From Pseudoalteromonas sp. R3 (GTDB lineage Bacteria; Pseudomonadota; Gammaproteobacteria; Enterobacterales; Alteromonadaceae), in contig NZ_CP034835.1 in NCBI RefSeq assembly GCF_004014715.1, positions 1,736,001-1,800,000 of the forward strand: a stretch of 64,000 nt of DNA. The letters are read 5' to 3'. The notes beneath the pieces are model-generated. The model made no database searches and had not been told where the DNA came from. It saw nothing but the letters and a program-made list of their open reading frames with translations. The position numbers and the translations under genes are program-made. Positions 28,178 to 37,776 of the stretch are shown piece by piece (position 1 is the stretch's first letter; every line of letters begins with the position of its first letter).

Positions 28178-28818
28178 CTAAAACGTTACGCCAGAATCTA
28201 GGTAATGACCCAACCCCAGTGTAAACACCCACAGGCCCCACAGGCTGTGCTCAAGCACACATACTGCCAGAGAGCGACTGTGTGCATAGGTATATGCAAA
28301 CAGTAATCCACCTGCAAAAGACAACGCTATTGCAACCCAATTATCATAGACACAATGGGCCAGGGCGAAGACGGCAGCGCTGAGTACAACCCGGGTGGTT
28401 TTCTGAGGCAAAATGCGTTTGTAACGGTGGAAAAAGTAACTTCTAAACACGAGCTCCTGGGGTAACACCGATAAAATTGGATAAGCTATCAGAAGTATCA
28501 ACCAGTCGTCGGTAGAGTTGAGTGGCATATCAAACCAGCTTCCTGGTTAACTAAGCCATAGAACATGGCCGAGAACAAAGCGCCGATAAAAAATGTTGAA
28601 AACAACCGCCGTTTGACCGTCGAGAAGGTTCCGAGGCTGGTGAGGCGAAAACGTTTAAAATGAGGGTCGGTTAGCAACAAATATGTACACACAGCCGTGA
28701 GTATAATAAGTGCCGGAAATAACCAATTGGCAAGTTGATGGCGAAATGCATAGGCAATAACGGGTAGCAGAAAAAACACCAGGAATAGTTCGCACCAGCG
28801 ATATTGGTTTGCGTTCAA
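28178..28818 (-). pseudogene. CPBP intramembrane metalloprotease, frame broken by one base
   Basis: The first frame (MNANQYRWCELFLVFFLLPV) reads into a membrane protein until FYGLVNQEA. It then loses phase near 28537 and continues in another frame as FDMPLNSTDDW. One base more gives 213 residues. The second part has the CPBP/Abi motifs: QELVFRSYFFHR (Glu...Arg), FALAHCVYDN and EHSLWGLWVF, which form the metal site in helices. Bacterial members are membrane-embedded proteases of mostly unknown substrate. The frame break is probably a sequencing indel. Confidence 0.78.
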
Positions 28819-28982
28819 TGTGACCTCTGGGTATGTCTGAAAGCGTTAGCCTAACTATAGTCAAGGCTGTTCAACTCGGGTATCGCAGGGTAAGGAAAAC
28901 TTCGTTTAATCAGCTCAAGATTGACATTTGTGACAGAAGTCCTTAGCCTGCCTCGCTTTGTTGTATAAAGACGGATTGCATG

Positions 28983-29261
28983 ATGAATAAAAGTGAACTG
29001 GTTGCGGCCATGGCGGCACATAGCGAATTGACTAAGAAAGACACTCAGGCGGCACTGGGAAGCCTGTTAAAGCTTATCACTAAACGTCTGTCCGAAGGAG
29101 ATCAAGTCCAGCTCAACGGAATGGGAACTTTTACTTTAAGTTATCATCCGGCTAAACCGGGCAGGAACCCAAGAACCGGTGAGGAAATCATGATTGAAGG
29201 GCAAAACAAAGTGCTGTTTAAGCCAGCCAAAGCATTAAAGGATGCCCTGGCTGACAAATAG
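28983..29261 (+). CDS. HU family DNA-binding protein
   Basis: A 92-residue HU/IHF-type protein. It has the helical N-terminus (MNKSELVAAMAAHSEL), the beta-arm consensus GRNPRTGEEI, and the C-terminal LFKPAKALKDAL. It binds and bends DNA as a dimer. Two ATGs are adjacent; the second gives better spacing to GGA upstream. The gene ends 4 bp from the trpA stop, so the two converge with no room for a shared hairpin between them. It is more divergent than a standard HupA/B (TKRLSEGDQVQL). Confidence 0.88.
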   Translation: MNKSELVAAMAAHSELTKKDTQAALGSLLKLITKRLSEGDQVQLNGMGTFTLSYHPAKPGRNPRTGEEIMIEGQNKVLFKPAKALKDALADK

Positions 29262-29265
29262 CAGT

Positions 29266-30072
29266 TTAACGCTGGGTCGCGGCTTTCATGTCGCGCACAA
29301 ACGTACTTAGCGCCTGATACATGGTTGGTTTATCATCCAGGTGCTGCTCAATGATTTTGACCACGGCTGAACCTGAGATGGCACCTGCGGCACCAGAGTC
29401 CAACGCGGCTTTGACCTGCTCCGGGGTAGAGATCCCAAAACCAAGCAGAGCCGGCGCTGCGTGGTATTCAGTAAGCTTAGTAATAATCTCATCTGTGGGC
29501 ATCTGTACCTGACTTTCTGTACCTGTAACCCCAGCACGAGAGAGCAAGTAGGTATAGCCTCTGCCATAACTGGCGCACTCACGCAGTGTATCGTCACTGG
29601 CATTAGGTGTTGCAATGAAAATCGGTTCAATACCGGCATTTACAGCAGCTCTGCGGAACAGTTTGGATTCATGCAGTGGCACATCAGCAACCAGCACTGA
29701 ATCGACACCCGCAGCTTTGGCTTGCTGGTAAAAGCTCTCCAGCCCTCGTGCAAAAATCAGGTTTGAGTAGAGTAACAATCCGATTGGAATATGAGGATAT
29801 TGCGCTCTGATGGCACTGATCACCTCAAAACAATCCTCTGTGTTGATGTTTTGCTCCAGTGCACGGATGTTCGCGGCCTGGATCACTGGGCCATCGGCAA
29901 TAGGATCAGAAAATGGGATCCCTAATTCCAAAGCGTCTGCGCCGCCTTCAATCAGACTTTTGATGATTGCCAGGCTGGTTTCCTTGTCGGGGTCGCCAAT
30001 AGTCACAAACGGCACAAAGGCACCTTGCTGTTTGTCTTTTAGCTGCACAAACATGTCATTATAACGGCTCAT
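29266..30072 (-). CDS. trpA: Tryptophan synthase alpha subunit TrpA
   Basis: A 268-residue TIM-barrel enzyme that cleaves indole-3-glycerol phosphate. It has the family motifs [13 protein letters not shown] (catalytic region), [18 protein letters not shown], the phosphate-binding GFGISTPEQ and [11 protein letters not shown]. The start ATG overlaps the trpB stop (ATGA). It is the last gene of the trp operon and intact, unlike the four trp genes nearest the promoter. Confidence 0.96.
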   Translation of the reverse strand: MSRYNDMFVQLKDKQQGAFVPFVTIGDPDKETSLAIIKSLIEGGADALELGIPFSDPIADGPVIQAANIRALEQNINTEDCFEVISAIRAQYPHIPIGLLLYSNLIFARGLESFYQQAKAAGVDSVLVADVPLHESKLFRRAAVNAGIEPIFIATPNASDDTLRECASYGRGYTYLLSRAGVTGTESQVQMPTDEIITKLTEYHAAPALLGFGISTPEQVKAALDSGAAGAISGSAVVKIIEQHLDDKPTMYQALSTFVRDMKAATQR

Positions 30073-31253
30073 AGCTCACCTCGCGCTTCTAATACCTGAT
30101 GGACATGGGCTAAGTCTTTGTCGCCCCGGCCACTTAGATTCACCACAATCACAGTGTCCTGCTCCTGTGCTTCTGCATATTTCAGGGCATAAGCCAGAGC
30201 ATGGCTTGACTCCAGTGCCGGAATAATCCCTTCGTGTTTAGCCAATGACTGGAAGGCAGCCAGCGCCTCATCATCGGTAACGGCAACGTATTGCGCGCGG
30301 CCGGTTTCATGCAGGTAGGCATGTTGAGGACCCACCGCTGGGTAGTCCAGACCTGCCGATACAGAGTAAGACTCCTCAATCTGACCATCCGGATTTTGCA
30401 TAATGTAGGTGTAAGCACCATGCAAAATGCCTTTGGTGCCTTTACACAGTGCAGCACCATGCTCTTCGGTATCCAGACCCTTACCTGCAGGTTCGACACC
30501 AATCAATTTAACATCTGCCTCGTCAATAAAGTCGGCGAACATACCAATGGCATTTGAGCCCCCGCCCACACAGGCCATTACTACATCCGGCAGTTTACCT
30601 TCTGCCTCAAGGACCTGTTGCTTGGCTTCTTCACCAATCATTTTCTGGAACTCACGCACCAGCGTTGGGAAAGGGTGGGGACCTGCTGCCGTACCGAGCA
30701 GGTAGTGGGCCGTTTTATAATTGGCAGACCAGTCACGCATCGCTTCATTTACAGCATCTTTAAGCGTACCGGACCCCGCAGTAACCGGAATGACTTCGGC
30801 ACCCATCAGGCGCATACGGAATACATTCGGTTGCTGACGTTCAACGTCTTTTGCGCCCATGTAAACGCGACATTTCAGTCCCAGCAGCGCACAGGCCAGT
30901 GCTGTTGCAACACCATGTTGTCCGGCGCCGGTTTCTGCGATAACTTCCGACTTACCCATACGTTTGGTGAGCAGCGCCTGACCGAGTACCTGGTTAGTTT
31001 TGTGGGCACCACCATGCAATAGATCTTCACGCTTGAGGTAAAGTTTCACTTTCGGGTTTTTAACCAGGTTTCTGGTCAGCGTGAGTGGAGTCGGACGACC
31101 TGCAAATTCATTCAGCAGCTGATAGAACTCTTGCTGAAAAGCCGGATCGTTTTGTGCTTTGTTAAATTCCTGCTCAAGTTGTTTGAGCGCAGGAACCAGC
31201 AATTCTGGGACAAACATGCCGCCAAAGTCGCCGTAATAGCCTGTATTAATCAT
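30069..31253 (-). CDS. trpB: Tryptophan synthase beta subunit TrpB
   Basis: A 394-residue PLP enzyme that joins indole and serine. The PLP lysine is in [18 protein letters not shown]; the phosphate loop is [10 protein letters not shown]. Also present are [13 protein letters not shown] and the C-terminal [11 protein letters not shown]. The ATG at 31253 ([12 protein letters not shown]) is chosen over the GTG two codons upstream because GAGGTGG lies just before it and the family begins this way. It begins 7 bp after the trpCF stop and is intact. Confidence 0.96.
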   Translation of the reverse strand: MINTGYYGDFGGMFVPELLVPALKQLEQEFNKAQNDPAFQQEFYQLLNEFAGRPTPLTLTRNLVKNPKVKLYLKREDLLHGGAHKTNQVLGQALLTKRMGKSEVIAETGAGQHGVATALACALLGLKCRVYMGAKDVERQQPNVFRMRLMGAEVIPVTAGSGTLKDAVNEAMRDWSANYKTAHYLLGTAAGPHPFPTLVREFQKMIGEEAKQQVLEAEGKLPDVVMACVGGGSNAIGMFADFIDEADVKLIGVEPAGKGLDTEEHGAALCKGTKGILHGAYTYIMQNPDGQIEESYSVSAGLDYPAVGPQHAYLHETGRAQYVAVTDDEALAAFQSLAKHEGIIPALESSHALAYALKYAEAQEQDTVIVVNLSGRGDKDLAHVHQVLEARGEL

Positions 31254-31260
31254 TTCCACC

Positions 31261-32624
31261 TCAGTATTTACGAATTGTGTTAAAAGCTTTGTTCAGTTTA
31301 TCTGCGCATTTTTTGCCAGGGCTGCTTTCCACGCCAGAATTCAGGTCGAATCCGGCTGCGCCCAGGAAGGTTGCATGTGTTAAGTTGTCTGCGCTCAGGC
31401 CGCCTGCCAGCATAAAATCGCCGGACGTATTGCTTAGCAATTGCCAGTCAAATACTTGTCCTGTACCGCCAATCTGACCTTTTATCTTAGTGTCGTACAA
31501 GTGTTTGTCGACGCCTTGTAATGGTTCCGGCAGGCGGTCCGCGATCCCTTGTGCTTTCCAGATCTGGCAGTTAACGGGCAGTTGTTGACGCAATTGTTCT
31601 ATATATGTTTGTGACTCAGTGCCGTGTAGCTGTACTGCACTGAGTGTAAGGATACGGACATGTTCGACGACTTGATCAAGCGGTGCATCAACAAAGACAC
31701 CCACATAATTCAGCGGTGCGCTGTCTACAACGGCTTTGGCGCAGTCGATGTCCACATAGCGTGGTGACTTGGGATAAAAAATTAACCCTCCATACACTGC
31801 GCCAGCTTCGTAGGCTGCGATGGCATCCTGGCTGCGGGTCAGGCCACACACTTTGTTTTCTCCGAGGATCAACTTACGACAGGCTGTTTCCAGGTCTTGT
31901 TCCGCCATCAGCGAGCTGCCAACCAGGAAGCCGTTGCAGATAGGGGCCAGGCGCTTCACATCGGTATGTGTGTAAATACCAGACTCTGAGATCACGGTTT
32001 TGTCGTCAGGGATCAACTTGCGCAAACGCTCGCTGGTAGCCAGATCAGTACTCAAGTCTCTGAGGTTACGATTGTTGATGCCAATCAATCGTGCGTCCAG
32101 TGCTAATGCCCGATGTACTTCTTCTTCGTTGCTCACTTCAGTCAGCACGGCCATGTTCAGGCTGTGAGCCAACTCCGCCAGTGCCCGGTAACGCGCATCA
32201 TCAAGCACAGATAGCATCAGTAAGATGGCATCACCGCCGCTTAAACGGGCAAGATAAACCTGATACTCATCAATAAAGAAGTCTTTGCAAATGAGTGGCT
32301 GAGAAACCTGAGTACGGACATAGCTGAGGTAGTCAAAACTGCCTTGAAAATACTTTTCATCGGTCAGTACGCTGATACAAGAGGCGTAACGGCCATAGAC
32401 GCTGGTGATCTCGTCCAGATCGAAATGCTGACGGATCAAACCTTTCGACGGCGAGGCCTTTTTACACTCCAGGATGAATTGCGTACCGGGCTGGCTCAGT
32501 GCGCCGTAAAAATCACGATCACTTGGCGCTATCTGCTCAATAAAGCTAGCCAGAGGCGAGCCTGCTTTCTTTCCGCGACTTCAATTGCTTTGTCTGCAAC
32601 AATTTTTTCTAACACATTAGCCAT
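31261..32624 (-). pseudogene. trpCF: TrpCF bifunctional enzyme, frame broken by one base
   Basis: A fusion of indole-3-glycerol phosphate synthase (first about 255 residues) and phosphoribosylanthranilate isomerase (rest). The ATG at 32624 begins MANVLEKIVADKAIEVAERK; the frame is lost in an A-run (plus-strand TTT at 32566-32568) and continues one base over through ASFIEQIAPSDRDFYGAL. One added base yields 454 residues, normal for the family. Further motifs are FILECKKASPSKGLI, ISESGIYT and, in TrpF, VCGLTR. It overlaps trpD by 8 bp. The residues and the rest of the frame are well preserved, so a sequence error is likely. Confidence 0.9.
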
Positions 32625-33620
32625 GACTGACCTCCACGATGTCAGCAAGTTTTTCTAAGCAACGTCCCGATGCCAGTACTTGTGCAACCTGGGCGCTGGC
32701 TGATTTAAGATCCGATGCTTTGTTTGTCATCACCATCAGGGCGGCCACATTGGCAATGATGGCCGCATTGTGTGCCTCTTTACCTTGTCCACTCAGGATA
32801 TCGCGCGTTGCCTGGGCATTAAACTCAGGTGTGTCGCCAGCGATGGCATCGAGTGGGTACTGTTTTAATCCAAAGTCTTCGGGTGTCAGAGTATATTCTG
32901 TCAGCACGCCCTGGTTTAATTCCGTAACCCGTGTTTCGCCATGCAAGGCAATTTCGTCACATCCTGAACCATGCACCACCATGGCTCTTTGTGTCCCCAG
33001 TTTGTTCAGCGTTTCGGCCATAGGGCGGCACAAATTGGATCATACACACCCAGCAGCTGTACCTGAGGTTTGGCGGGGTTTGCCAGCGGTCCGAGAATAT
33101 TGAACAGAGTGCGGGTTTTTAACTTTGTACGTACTGGCATCGCGTGTTTAACGCCGGTGTGATAGAGCGGTGCAAACAAAAAGGTAAAATTGGTTTGTTG
33201 TAAACATCGCGCGCCCGCCTGCGGGTCCATATCCAGATTAATTCCAAGCGTTTTTAACAGATCCGCAGATCCGGACTTACTGGATACACTGCGGTTGCCA
33301 TGTTTAACCATAGGTATGCCGCAGGTCGCAGCCACGATCGCTGCCGTCGTGCTGACATTAATGGTGTTGGTGCCATCGCCACCCGTGCCACAGCTGTCAG
33401 CACACAGCAGACCTTGCGTATCAAAAGCAATGGCATGGTCGCGCATCGCTTTTGCCGCCCCCGCGATTTCTTCGGCTGTTTCGCCTTTGATTTTCAAAGC
33501 GACCAGGGCTGCGGTTAGTTGTACTTCATCAAGTTGCCCTTGCATAACGGCGCCAAAGAGCTCAGTGGCGGCAGCAAAATCCAGTGATTTTTGCTCTAGC
33601 AGTAAATTTAAACTTTCCAT
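32617..33620 (-). pseudogene. trpD: Anthranilate phosphoribosyltransferase TrpD, frame broken by one base
   Basis: This enzyme joins anthranilate and PRPP. The ATG at 33620 has a strong AGGAG upstream and gives 334 residues once the frame is repaired. The PRPP site is CGTGGDGTNTINVST; also seen are KHGNRSVSS and NILGPLANP. The frame is lost after LLGVYDP at the plus-strand TT at 33035-33036 and resumes as LCRPMAETLNKLG, so one A is missing. The C-terminal part (VVHGSGCDEIAL) is normal. It stands alone, not fused to trpG. Confidence 0.9.
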
Positions 33621-33622
33621 GT

Positions 33623-34212
33623 CTACTCCTGGGAAGTGAGATAGGCGATGCTTTGCTTTAATAGCTGAGCGCCGCATGGGGTTAAAATTGATTCAGGGTG
33701 AAACTGATACCCGATCACCTTATCATCCGGGTGGAAAATCGCCATGGGGATTTCTTCATACTGGGCGATGACCTCAAGGCATTCGGGACCTGAGTCGCCA
33801 TCAGTGAGTGATAGCGTGCTACCGGAAAGGATGTGCCAAGTCCGTCAAAAACAGGGTGTGGCGTTACAGAAATATGAGATGACTTGCCGTGAACTGTTTC
33901 TCCGGCATGGCCAATTGTGCCGCCATAGCTTTGCGTGAGTGCCTGCTGGCCCAGGCAGATCCCCAGCATGGGATATTTGCCTTTGCACAGGGCTATCAGC
34001 TCAAGCAAACAGCCAGCATCTTTCGGTGCCCCCGGACCCGGAGACAAAACCAGGATCACCGGGTCGGTTTCTTGTTCCATTTTTGCAAAAATCGTTTCGG
34101 CGTCCAGGTGATTACGATACACCACGAGTTCAGCGCCAAGGAGCGACAGTTCATCAACCAGGTTGTAAGAAAAGGAGTCAAAGTTATCAAGAAAATATAT
34201 TTTAGGGATCAT
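33623..34212 (-). pseudogene. trpG: Anthranilate synthase glutamine amidotransferase TrpG, frame broken by one base
   Basis: The class I amidotransferase subunit supplying ammonia to TrpE. Present are DNFDSFSYNLV, the oxyanion loop LSPGPGAPKDAG and the nucleophile Cys in GICLGQQA. The frame is lost after TQVP near 33785-33787. In the next frame it reads ECLEVIAQYEEIPMAIF and then IGYQFHPES, which holds the catalytic His and Glu. Repaired length is 196 residues. It overlaps trpE (ATGA) and ends 2 bp before the trpD start. Confidence 0.9.
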
Positions 34213-35783
34213 GCCTGCTCTCCTGCATAAGTCGACTGAATTGCTTTGATCACGGCGCTGGCTTTGGCGCGGGTTTCATCGGCTTCGGCTTGTGGGGTTG
34301 AGTCATAGACGACACCAGCTCCGGCCTGTACCAGAGCCTGGCCGTCTTTTACAAAGGCTGAACGGATCACAATACATGAATCCATTGCACCATCGCCTGT
34401 CAGGTAGCCAACCGCACCGCCATAGCTGCCACGTCGCTGCTGCTCTGTATGTCTGACCAGCTCCGCTGCTTTGACTTTTGGTGCGCCGACTAAAGTGCCC
34501 ATGTTCATACTGGCCTGATAGGCGTGCAGGGCATCCAGATCAGGCTTAAGCTGGCCAACCACACGAGAGACCAGGTGCATCACCTGAGAATAGCGGTCAA
34601 CTTTAAGCAGCTCTTTGGCATGGCGGGTGCCCGGTATGCTGATCCGCGCCACATCATTACGAGCCAGATCTACTAACATCAGGTGTTCAGCTCGCTCCTT
34701 CTGGTCGTCTCTGAGTTCCAGCTCGATGCGGCTATCCAGATCCGGGTTAATGCTACCGTCGGTAAATTTTCCCCGCGGGCGCGTGCCAGCGATTGGGTAG
34801 ACTTCAACCTGATTGCTTTTTTCGCAGTATTTTAGCGCAGACTCGGGGAGGCACCGAATAATACAAAATCCTCATCACGCATGTAGAACATATACGGGCT
34901 TGGGTTTTGTAGTTTGAGCGCCATATAGGCCGATAAAGGATTTGCACAGGGCAAAGTAAATGTTCTGGAAGGAACAACCTGGAAGATGTCGCCATCCACG
35001 ATATGTTGCTTCAGTTTGATAACCTGCTCTTTATAAGCTTCGTCGCTGATATCAACATGGACGTCGCAACGGCCTTTGACTGGCTCTGGCGTAAAGGCTT
35101 GCAGATCATCGCACTGACGGTTAAGTACTTCCAGCTTGCGGCCGACTTCAAAACAGTTGGCGTGAACATCAGGGCCATTAAACACATTGCCGATTAGCTC
35201 TGTGGTCTGCGCCTGATGATCTATGATCAACAAGGTTTCAGCAAGATAGAATACGTAGTCTGGGCAGCTGTTGGCGCCATCGGCGACGTCGGGAAGTCGC
35301 TCGAAGTTGGCCACCATATCATAGGCAAATACACCACCCAGAAATAGCGAAAAGGGTGTTTCTGAGTTGCACTTTATTTGGTTTATACAGGTTCTGAGCG
35401 CACTGAATGCATTATCAGCCTTGAGTTTCGCGTATTCATCCAGATCTGCCGGTGTATCCCGGTATGTAAGGGTCAGTACTGAGTTACCAAGTTCTACATC
35501 ACAGTTTTCGACTTGCTGTGCCAGATAGGGCAGCAGTTGTTCACCGTTATTTGACAGAGCACGGACTATCACGCTTTTACCCTGGCACTCAAAGCGCAGT
35601 GCCGAGTCGACCAGAATAATACTTTTAACATTATCCTTGGAGTCAATTTCGGCAGACTCCAGTAACAGCGAATTTGGGTTTGTCCAGTGCTGCGTACAGT
35701 GACAGGGGACTGGCGATATAGTCGCGCCGTAACCGAATGCTGGTTACTTCCCCGGGTTGTGTCGTTATATGACTAAAAATCAC
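34209..35783 (-). pseudogene. trpE: Anthranilate synthase component I TrpE, two single-base frame breaks
   Basis: First enzyme of tryptophan synthesis (chorismate to anthranilate). The start is the GTG at 35783, with AGGA upstream. The frame gains one base near 35673-35675 (after ALDKP, where NSLLLESAEIDSKD is expected) and loses one at 34845-34848 (after FGASP, in a C-run). Repaired length is 524 residues, normal. The LLLESAE segment, part of the usual Trp feedback site, is conserved, as are the catalytic parts [21 protein letters not shown] and LVGAPKVKA. It is the first gene of trpEGDCFBA, behind a double attenuator. Confidence 0.9.
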
Positions 35784-35816
35784 ACCTCATTCCTCGTAAT
35801 TTTTATAAAATAAGCT

Positions 35817-35851
35817 AAAAAAACCCCCGTAAGCGGGTTGCTTGCGGGGGT
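35817..35851 (-). terminator. trp attenuator terminator 2 (leader-proximal to trpE)
   Basis: On the minus strand there is a stem ACCCCCG / CGGGGGT, extended by AAGC / GCTT past one mismatch, with a 5-base loop and seven T after it. It ends about 33 bp before the trpE start and follows the second Trp-rich leader ORF. Read-through here should be needed for trp expression. Confidence 0.9.
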
Positions 35852-35880
35852 CTGTTTATTAGATACAACAATGCCGTCCG

Positions 35881-35940
35881 CTAATTCAGGCACCACCACC
35901 ACGACATAGATACTGTAAGGTTTACTGTATTGTTGCTCAT
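35881..35940 (-). CDS. trpL: trp leader peptide 2
   Basis: A 19-codon ORF, MSNNTVNLTVSMSWWWCLN, with three consecutive Trp codons (35893-35901) four codons from the stop and a weak AAGAG before the ATG. The Trp3-Cys region (GGTGCC) can pair, with two wobble pairs, with GGCATT just downstream, the position of a 1:2 stem. Terminator 2 lies further downstream. This is the classical arrangement for ribosome-mediated attenuation by uncharged tRNA-Trp. The ORF is below usual annotation limits. It is the second of two such units. Confidence 0.88.
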   Translation of the reverse strand: MSNNTVNLTVSMSWWWCLN

Positions 35941-35973
35941 GTTAAAACTCTTAATTAATCGAAAAAAAACTAT

Positions 35974-36002
35974 AAAAAAACCCGCGGTTTTAGCGCGGGT
36001 TT
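35974..36002 (-). terminator. trp attenuator terminator 1
   Basis: On the minus strand a 9-bp perfect stem AAACCCGCG / CGCGGGTTT with a 7-base loop is followed by seven T, a strong intrinsic terminator. A competing stem is visible. TTAGC-GGGT just after the first leader stop can pair with ACCC-(GC)-GCTAA, which overlaps the terminator's 5' arm. CACTCG in the leader codons can pair with CGGGTG, blocking that antiterminator. Confidence 0.92.
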
Positions 36003-36037
36003 ATAAAATCTTGTATGCACAACGATTCACCCGCTAA

Positions 36038-36082
36038 TTACGAGTGCCACCACCAAATGTTTAGAGTTTTTTGTGTTTTCAT
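36038..36082 (-). CDS. trpL: trp leader peptide 1
   Basis: A 14-codon ORF, MKTQKTLNIWWWHS, with three consecutive Trp codons (36047-36055) near its end. The His-Ser codons (CACTCG) form one side of the 1:2 stem, so ribosome stalling at the Trp codons would free segment 2 to form the antiterminator. No strong Shine-Dalgarno sequence precedes the ATG. It lies about 28 nt after the predicted transcription start and is the first of two leader modules upstream of trpE. Confidence 0.88.
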   Translation of the reverse strand: MKTQKTLNIWWWHS

Positions 36083-36117
36083 TTGTTAAGTCATCGTTAT
36101 GTCAATTCAGTGCCAAC

Positions 36118-36147
36118 AGTAAACCGTACTAGGGGATAAAGTGTCAA
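36118..36147 (-). promoter_or_regulatory. trp operon promoter
   Basis: On the minus strand there is a consensus -35 TTGACA (36142-36147), an 18-bp spacer and a -10 TTTACT (36118-36123). The spacer holds CTAGTAC (36126-36132), which matches one half of the TrpR operator consensus. No second half is seen, so TrpR control is possible but not shown. The predicted transcript start is near 36110. Confidence 0.6.
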
Positions 36148-36303
36148 GGGCAAAGTCGAAAAAATCCACCACGTACCTAAAAATGGTTATTTTGACTGAC
36201 TAAAAAGCTGCTATCTCGTTGTTTGGTGTCATGAGATAAACACACCTGACATTAAAGAACATGATATACTAAAACCTGCAAATTTTTATGAGGTTATGAG
36301 AGT

Positions 36304-37149
36304 TTGATAAAATACGACTTACACAGTCACAGCACTTTTTCGGATGGTCGTTTGGCAGTGAGCGCTTTACTTGAACGGGCAACCGAAAGAGGTGTGGACG
36401 TACTGGCCATTACGGATCATGATACGGTAGCTGGCCTTGCCCCTGCGCGTGCCTACATTGCAGATAAACAGCTGCCGTTATCTTTGGTCTCGGGCGTTGA
36501 AATCTCAACCAAATGGGAGAGTTTCGAAATCCACATCGTTGGTCTGAATATCGATGAAAACGCGGATGCGTTAAACACACTGCTTGCCAGTCAGCAGCAA
36601 AAGCGCCGGGAGCGTGCCAAAGAAATCGGTGCCCGGCTCGCCAAGCGTGGCTATGAAGGCATATACGAAGAAGCAAAATTGCTTGCCGAGAACGCCGAAA
36701 TTACCCGCGCTCATTTTGCCAAAGCGCTGGTGGACAGAGGCGTGGCTAAAAACATTCAAGGCGTGTTTAAAAAGTATCTGGGCCGCAATAAAATCGGTTA
36801 TGTACCCAGCAGCTGGTGCAGCATGGCACAAGCCGTTGAGGCGATACACAGTGCCGGTGGTGTAAGCGTGTTGGCGCATCCCGGACGCTATCAGATGTCG
36901 AATAAGTGGCTCAGAAAGTTACTGGACGAATTCAGTGCTGCCGGTGGCAAAGCAATGGAGGTGGCACAGCCTCAACAGGCACCCTCTGAACGGCAGTTTT
37001 TGGGTCAACTGAGCCGCGAATATAACTTACTCGCCAGTCAGGGATCTGACTTTCATTATCCAACAAACTGGTTGGATCTCGGAAAAAACCTATACTTACC
37101 AAAAGATTGCCAAGGGGTTTGGCAGTTCTGGGGCGCGACAGAGGAGTGA
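36304..37149 (+). CDS. rnm: PHP-domain exoribonuclease RNase AM (YciV/TrpH)
   Basis: A 281-residue PHP phosphoesterase. Metal-binding motifs are [20 protein letters not shown], the Glu in SGVEIST, and later VLAHPGRY and [10 protein letters not shown]. coli YciV/RNase AM is a 5'-3' exonuclease maturing 5S and other rRNAs. The TTG at 36304 places the PHP motif at residue 5, which is normal. It is divergent from the trp operon, a neighbourhood conserved in gammaproteobacteria, and first of a run with yciO, scpA, scpB and rluB. Confidence 0.9.
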   Translation: MIKYDLHSHSTFSDGRLAVSALLERATERGVDVLAITDHDTVAGLAPARAYIADKQLPLSLVSGVEISTKWESFEIHIVGLNIDENADALNTLLASQQQKRRERAKEIGARLAKRGYEGIYEEAKLLAENAEITRAHFAKALVDRGVAKNIQGVFKKYLGRNKIGYVPSSWCSMAQAVEAIHSAGGVSVLAHPGRYQMSNKWLRKLLDEFSAAGGKAMEVAQPQQAPSERQFLGQLSREYNLLASQGSDFHYPTNWLDLGKNLYLPKDCQGVWQFWGATEE

Positions 37150-37153
37150 CAGC

Positions 37154-37774
37154 GTGAGCCAATTTTTTCATATTCATCCCGATAATCCACAGGGTCGTCT
37201 TATCCGTCAGGCCGTTGATATCATCCAGCAGGGCGGGGTGCTAGTTTATCCAACTGATTCTGGCTATGCCATTGGCTGCAGCCTGGGTAACAAGCAAGCT
37301 AAGGAGCGCATTGAGCGCATTCGTGGTATCGAAAAGCACCATAACTTTACCCTGATGTGCCGGGATTTATCTGAGTTGTCGACTTATGCTCGGGTCGACA
37401 ACCAAATGTTTCGGATGATCAAAAACAATACACCCGGCCCGTACACCTTTATTCTCAAAGGAACCAAAGAAGTACCGCGGCGTTTGCTCAATGAGAAGAA
37501 AAAAACCATCGGTATCCGCGTGACAGAGCACCCCATTACGTCGGCTTTACTGGCCGAGTTGGGTGAGCCTTTGATGTCCTGCTCGCTGATCCTGCCTGAT
37601 GAGCAATTTACAGAGTCGGATCCTGAAGACATCCGGTTGCGTTTGGAAAAGCATGTTGATTTGATCATTCATGGTGGTTATCTGGTAGAGCAGGCGACCA
37701 CGGTTATTGATATGTCTGACGACGAGGTGGTGATCCTGCGCCGTGGTTGTGGCGATACGGCCCCGTTTGAATAA
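37154..37774 (+). CDS. Sua5/YciO/YrdC family protein (YciO-like)
   Basis: A 206-residue protein of the threonylcarbamoyl-AMP synthase fold. The KxR/SxN-type features of YrdC are represented by VLVYPTDSGYAIGCSLGNKQA, IRGIEKHHNFTLMCRDLSEL and the conserved GPYTFILKGTKEVPRRL. The neighbourhood (rnm, scpA) matches YciO rather than TsaC. The GTG start has GGAG upstream, and the gap to rnm is 4 bp. The physiological role of YciO is uncertain. Confidence 0.88.
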   Translation: MSQFFHIHPDNPQGRLIRQAVDIIQQGGVLVYPTDSGYAIGCSLGNKQAKERIERIRGIEKHHNFTLMCRDLSELSTYARVDNQMFRMIKNNTPGPYTFILKGTKEVPRRLLNEKKKTIGIRVTEHPITSALLAELGEPLMSCSLILPDEQFTESDPEDIRLRLEKHVDLIIHGGYLVEQATTVIDMSDDEVVILRRGCGDTAPFE

Positions 37775-37776
37775 TC

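Noticed and set aside
35881..35910. Proline/histidine-rich plus-strand codons (CCA repeats) as a coding repeat
   Set aside because: They are the reverse strand of the consecutive Trp codons in leader peptide 2.
36126..36132. TrpR operator in the trp promoter
   Set aside because: Only one half-site (CTAGTAC) is present; not enough to call an operator, so it is noted only in the promoter entry.
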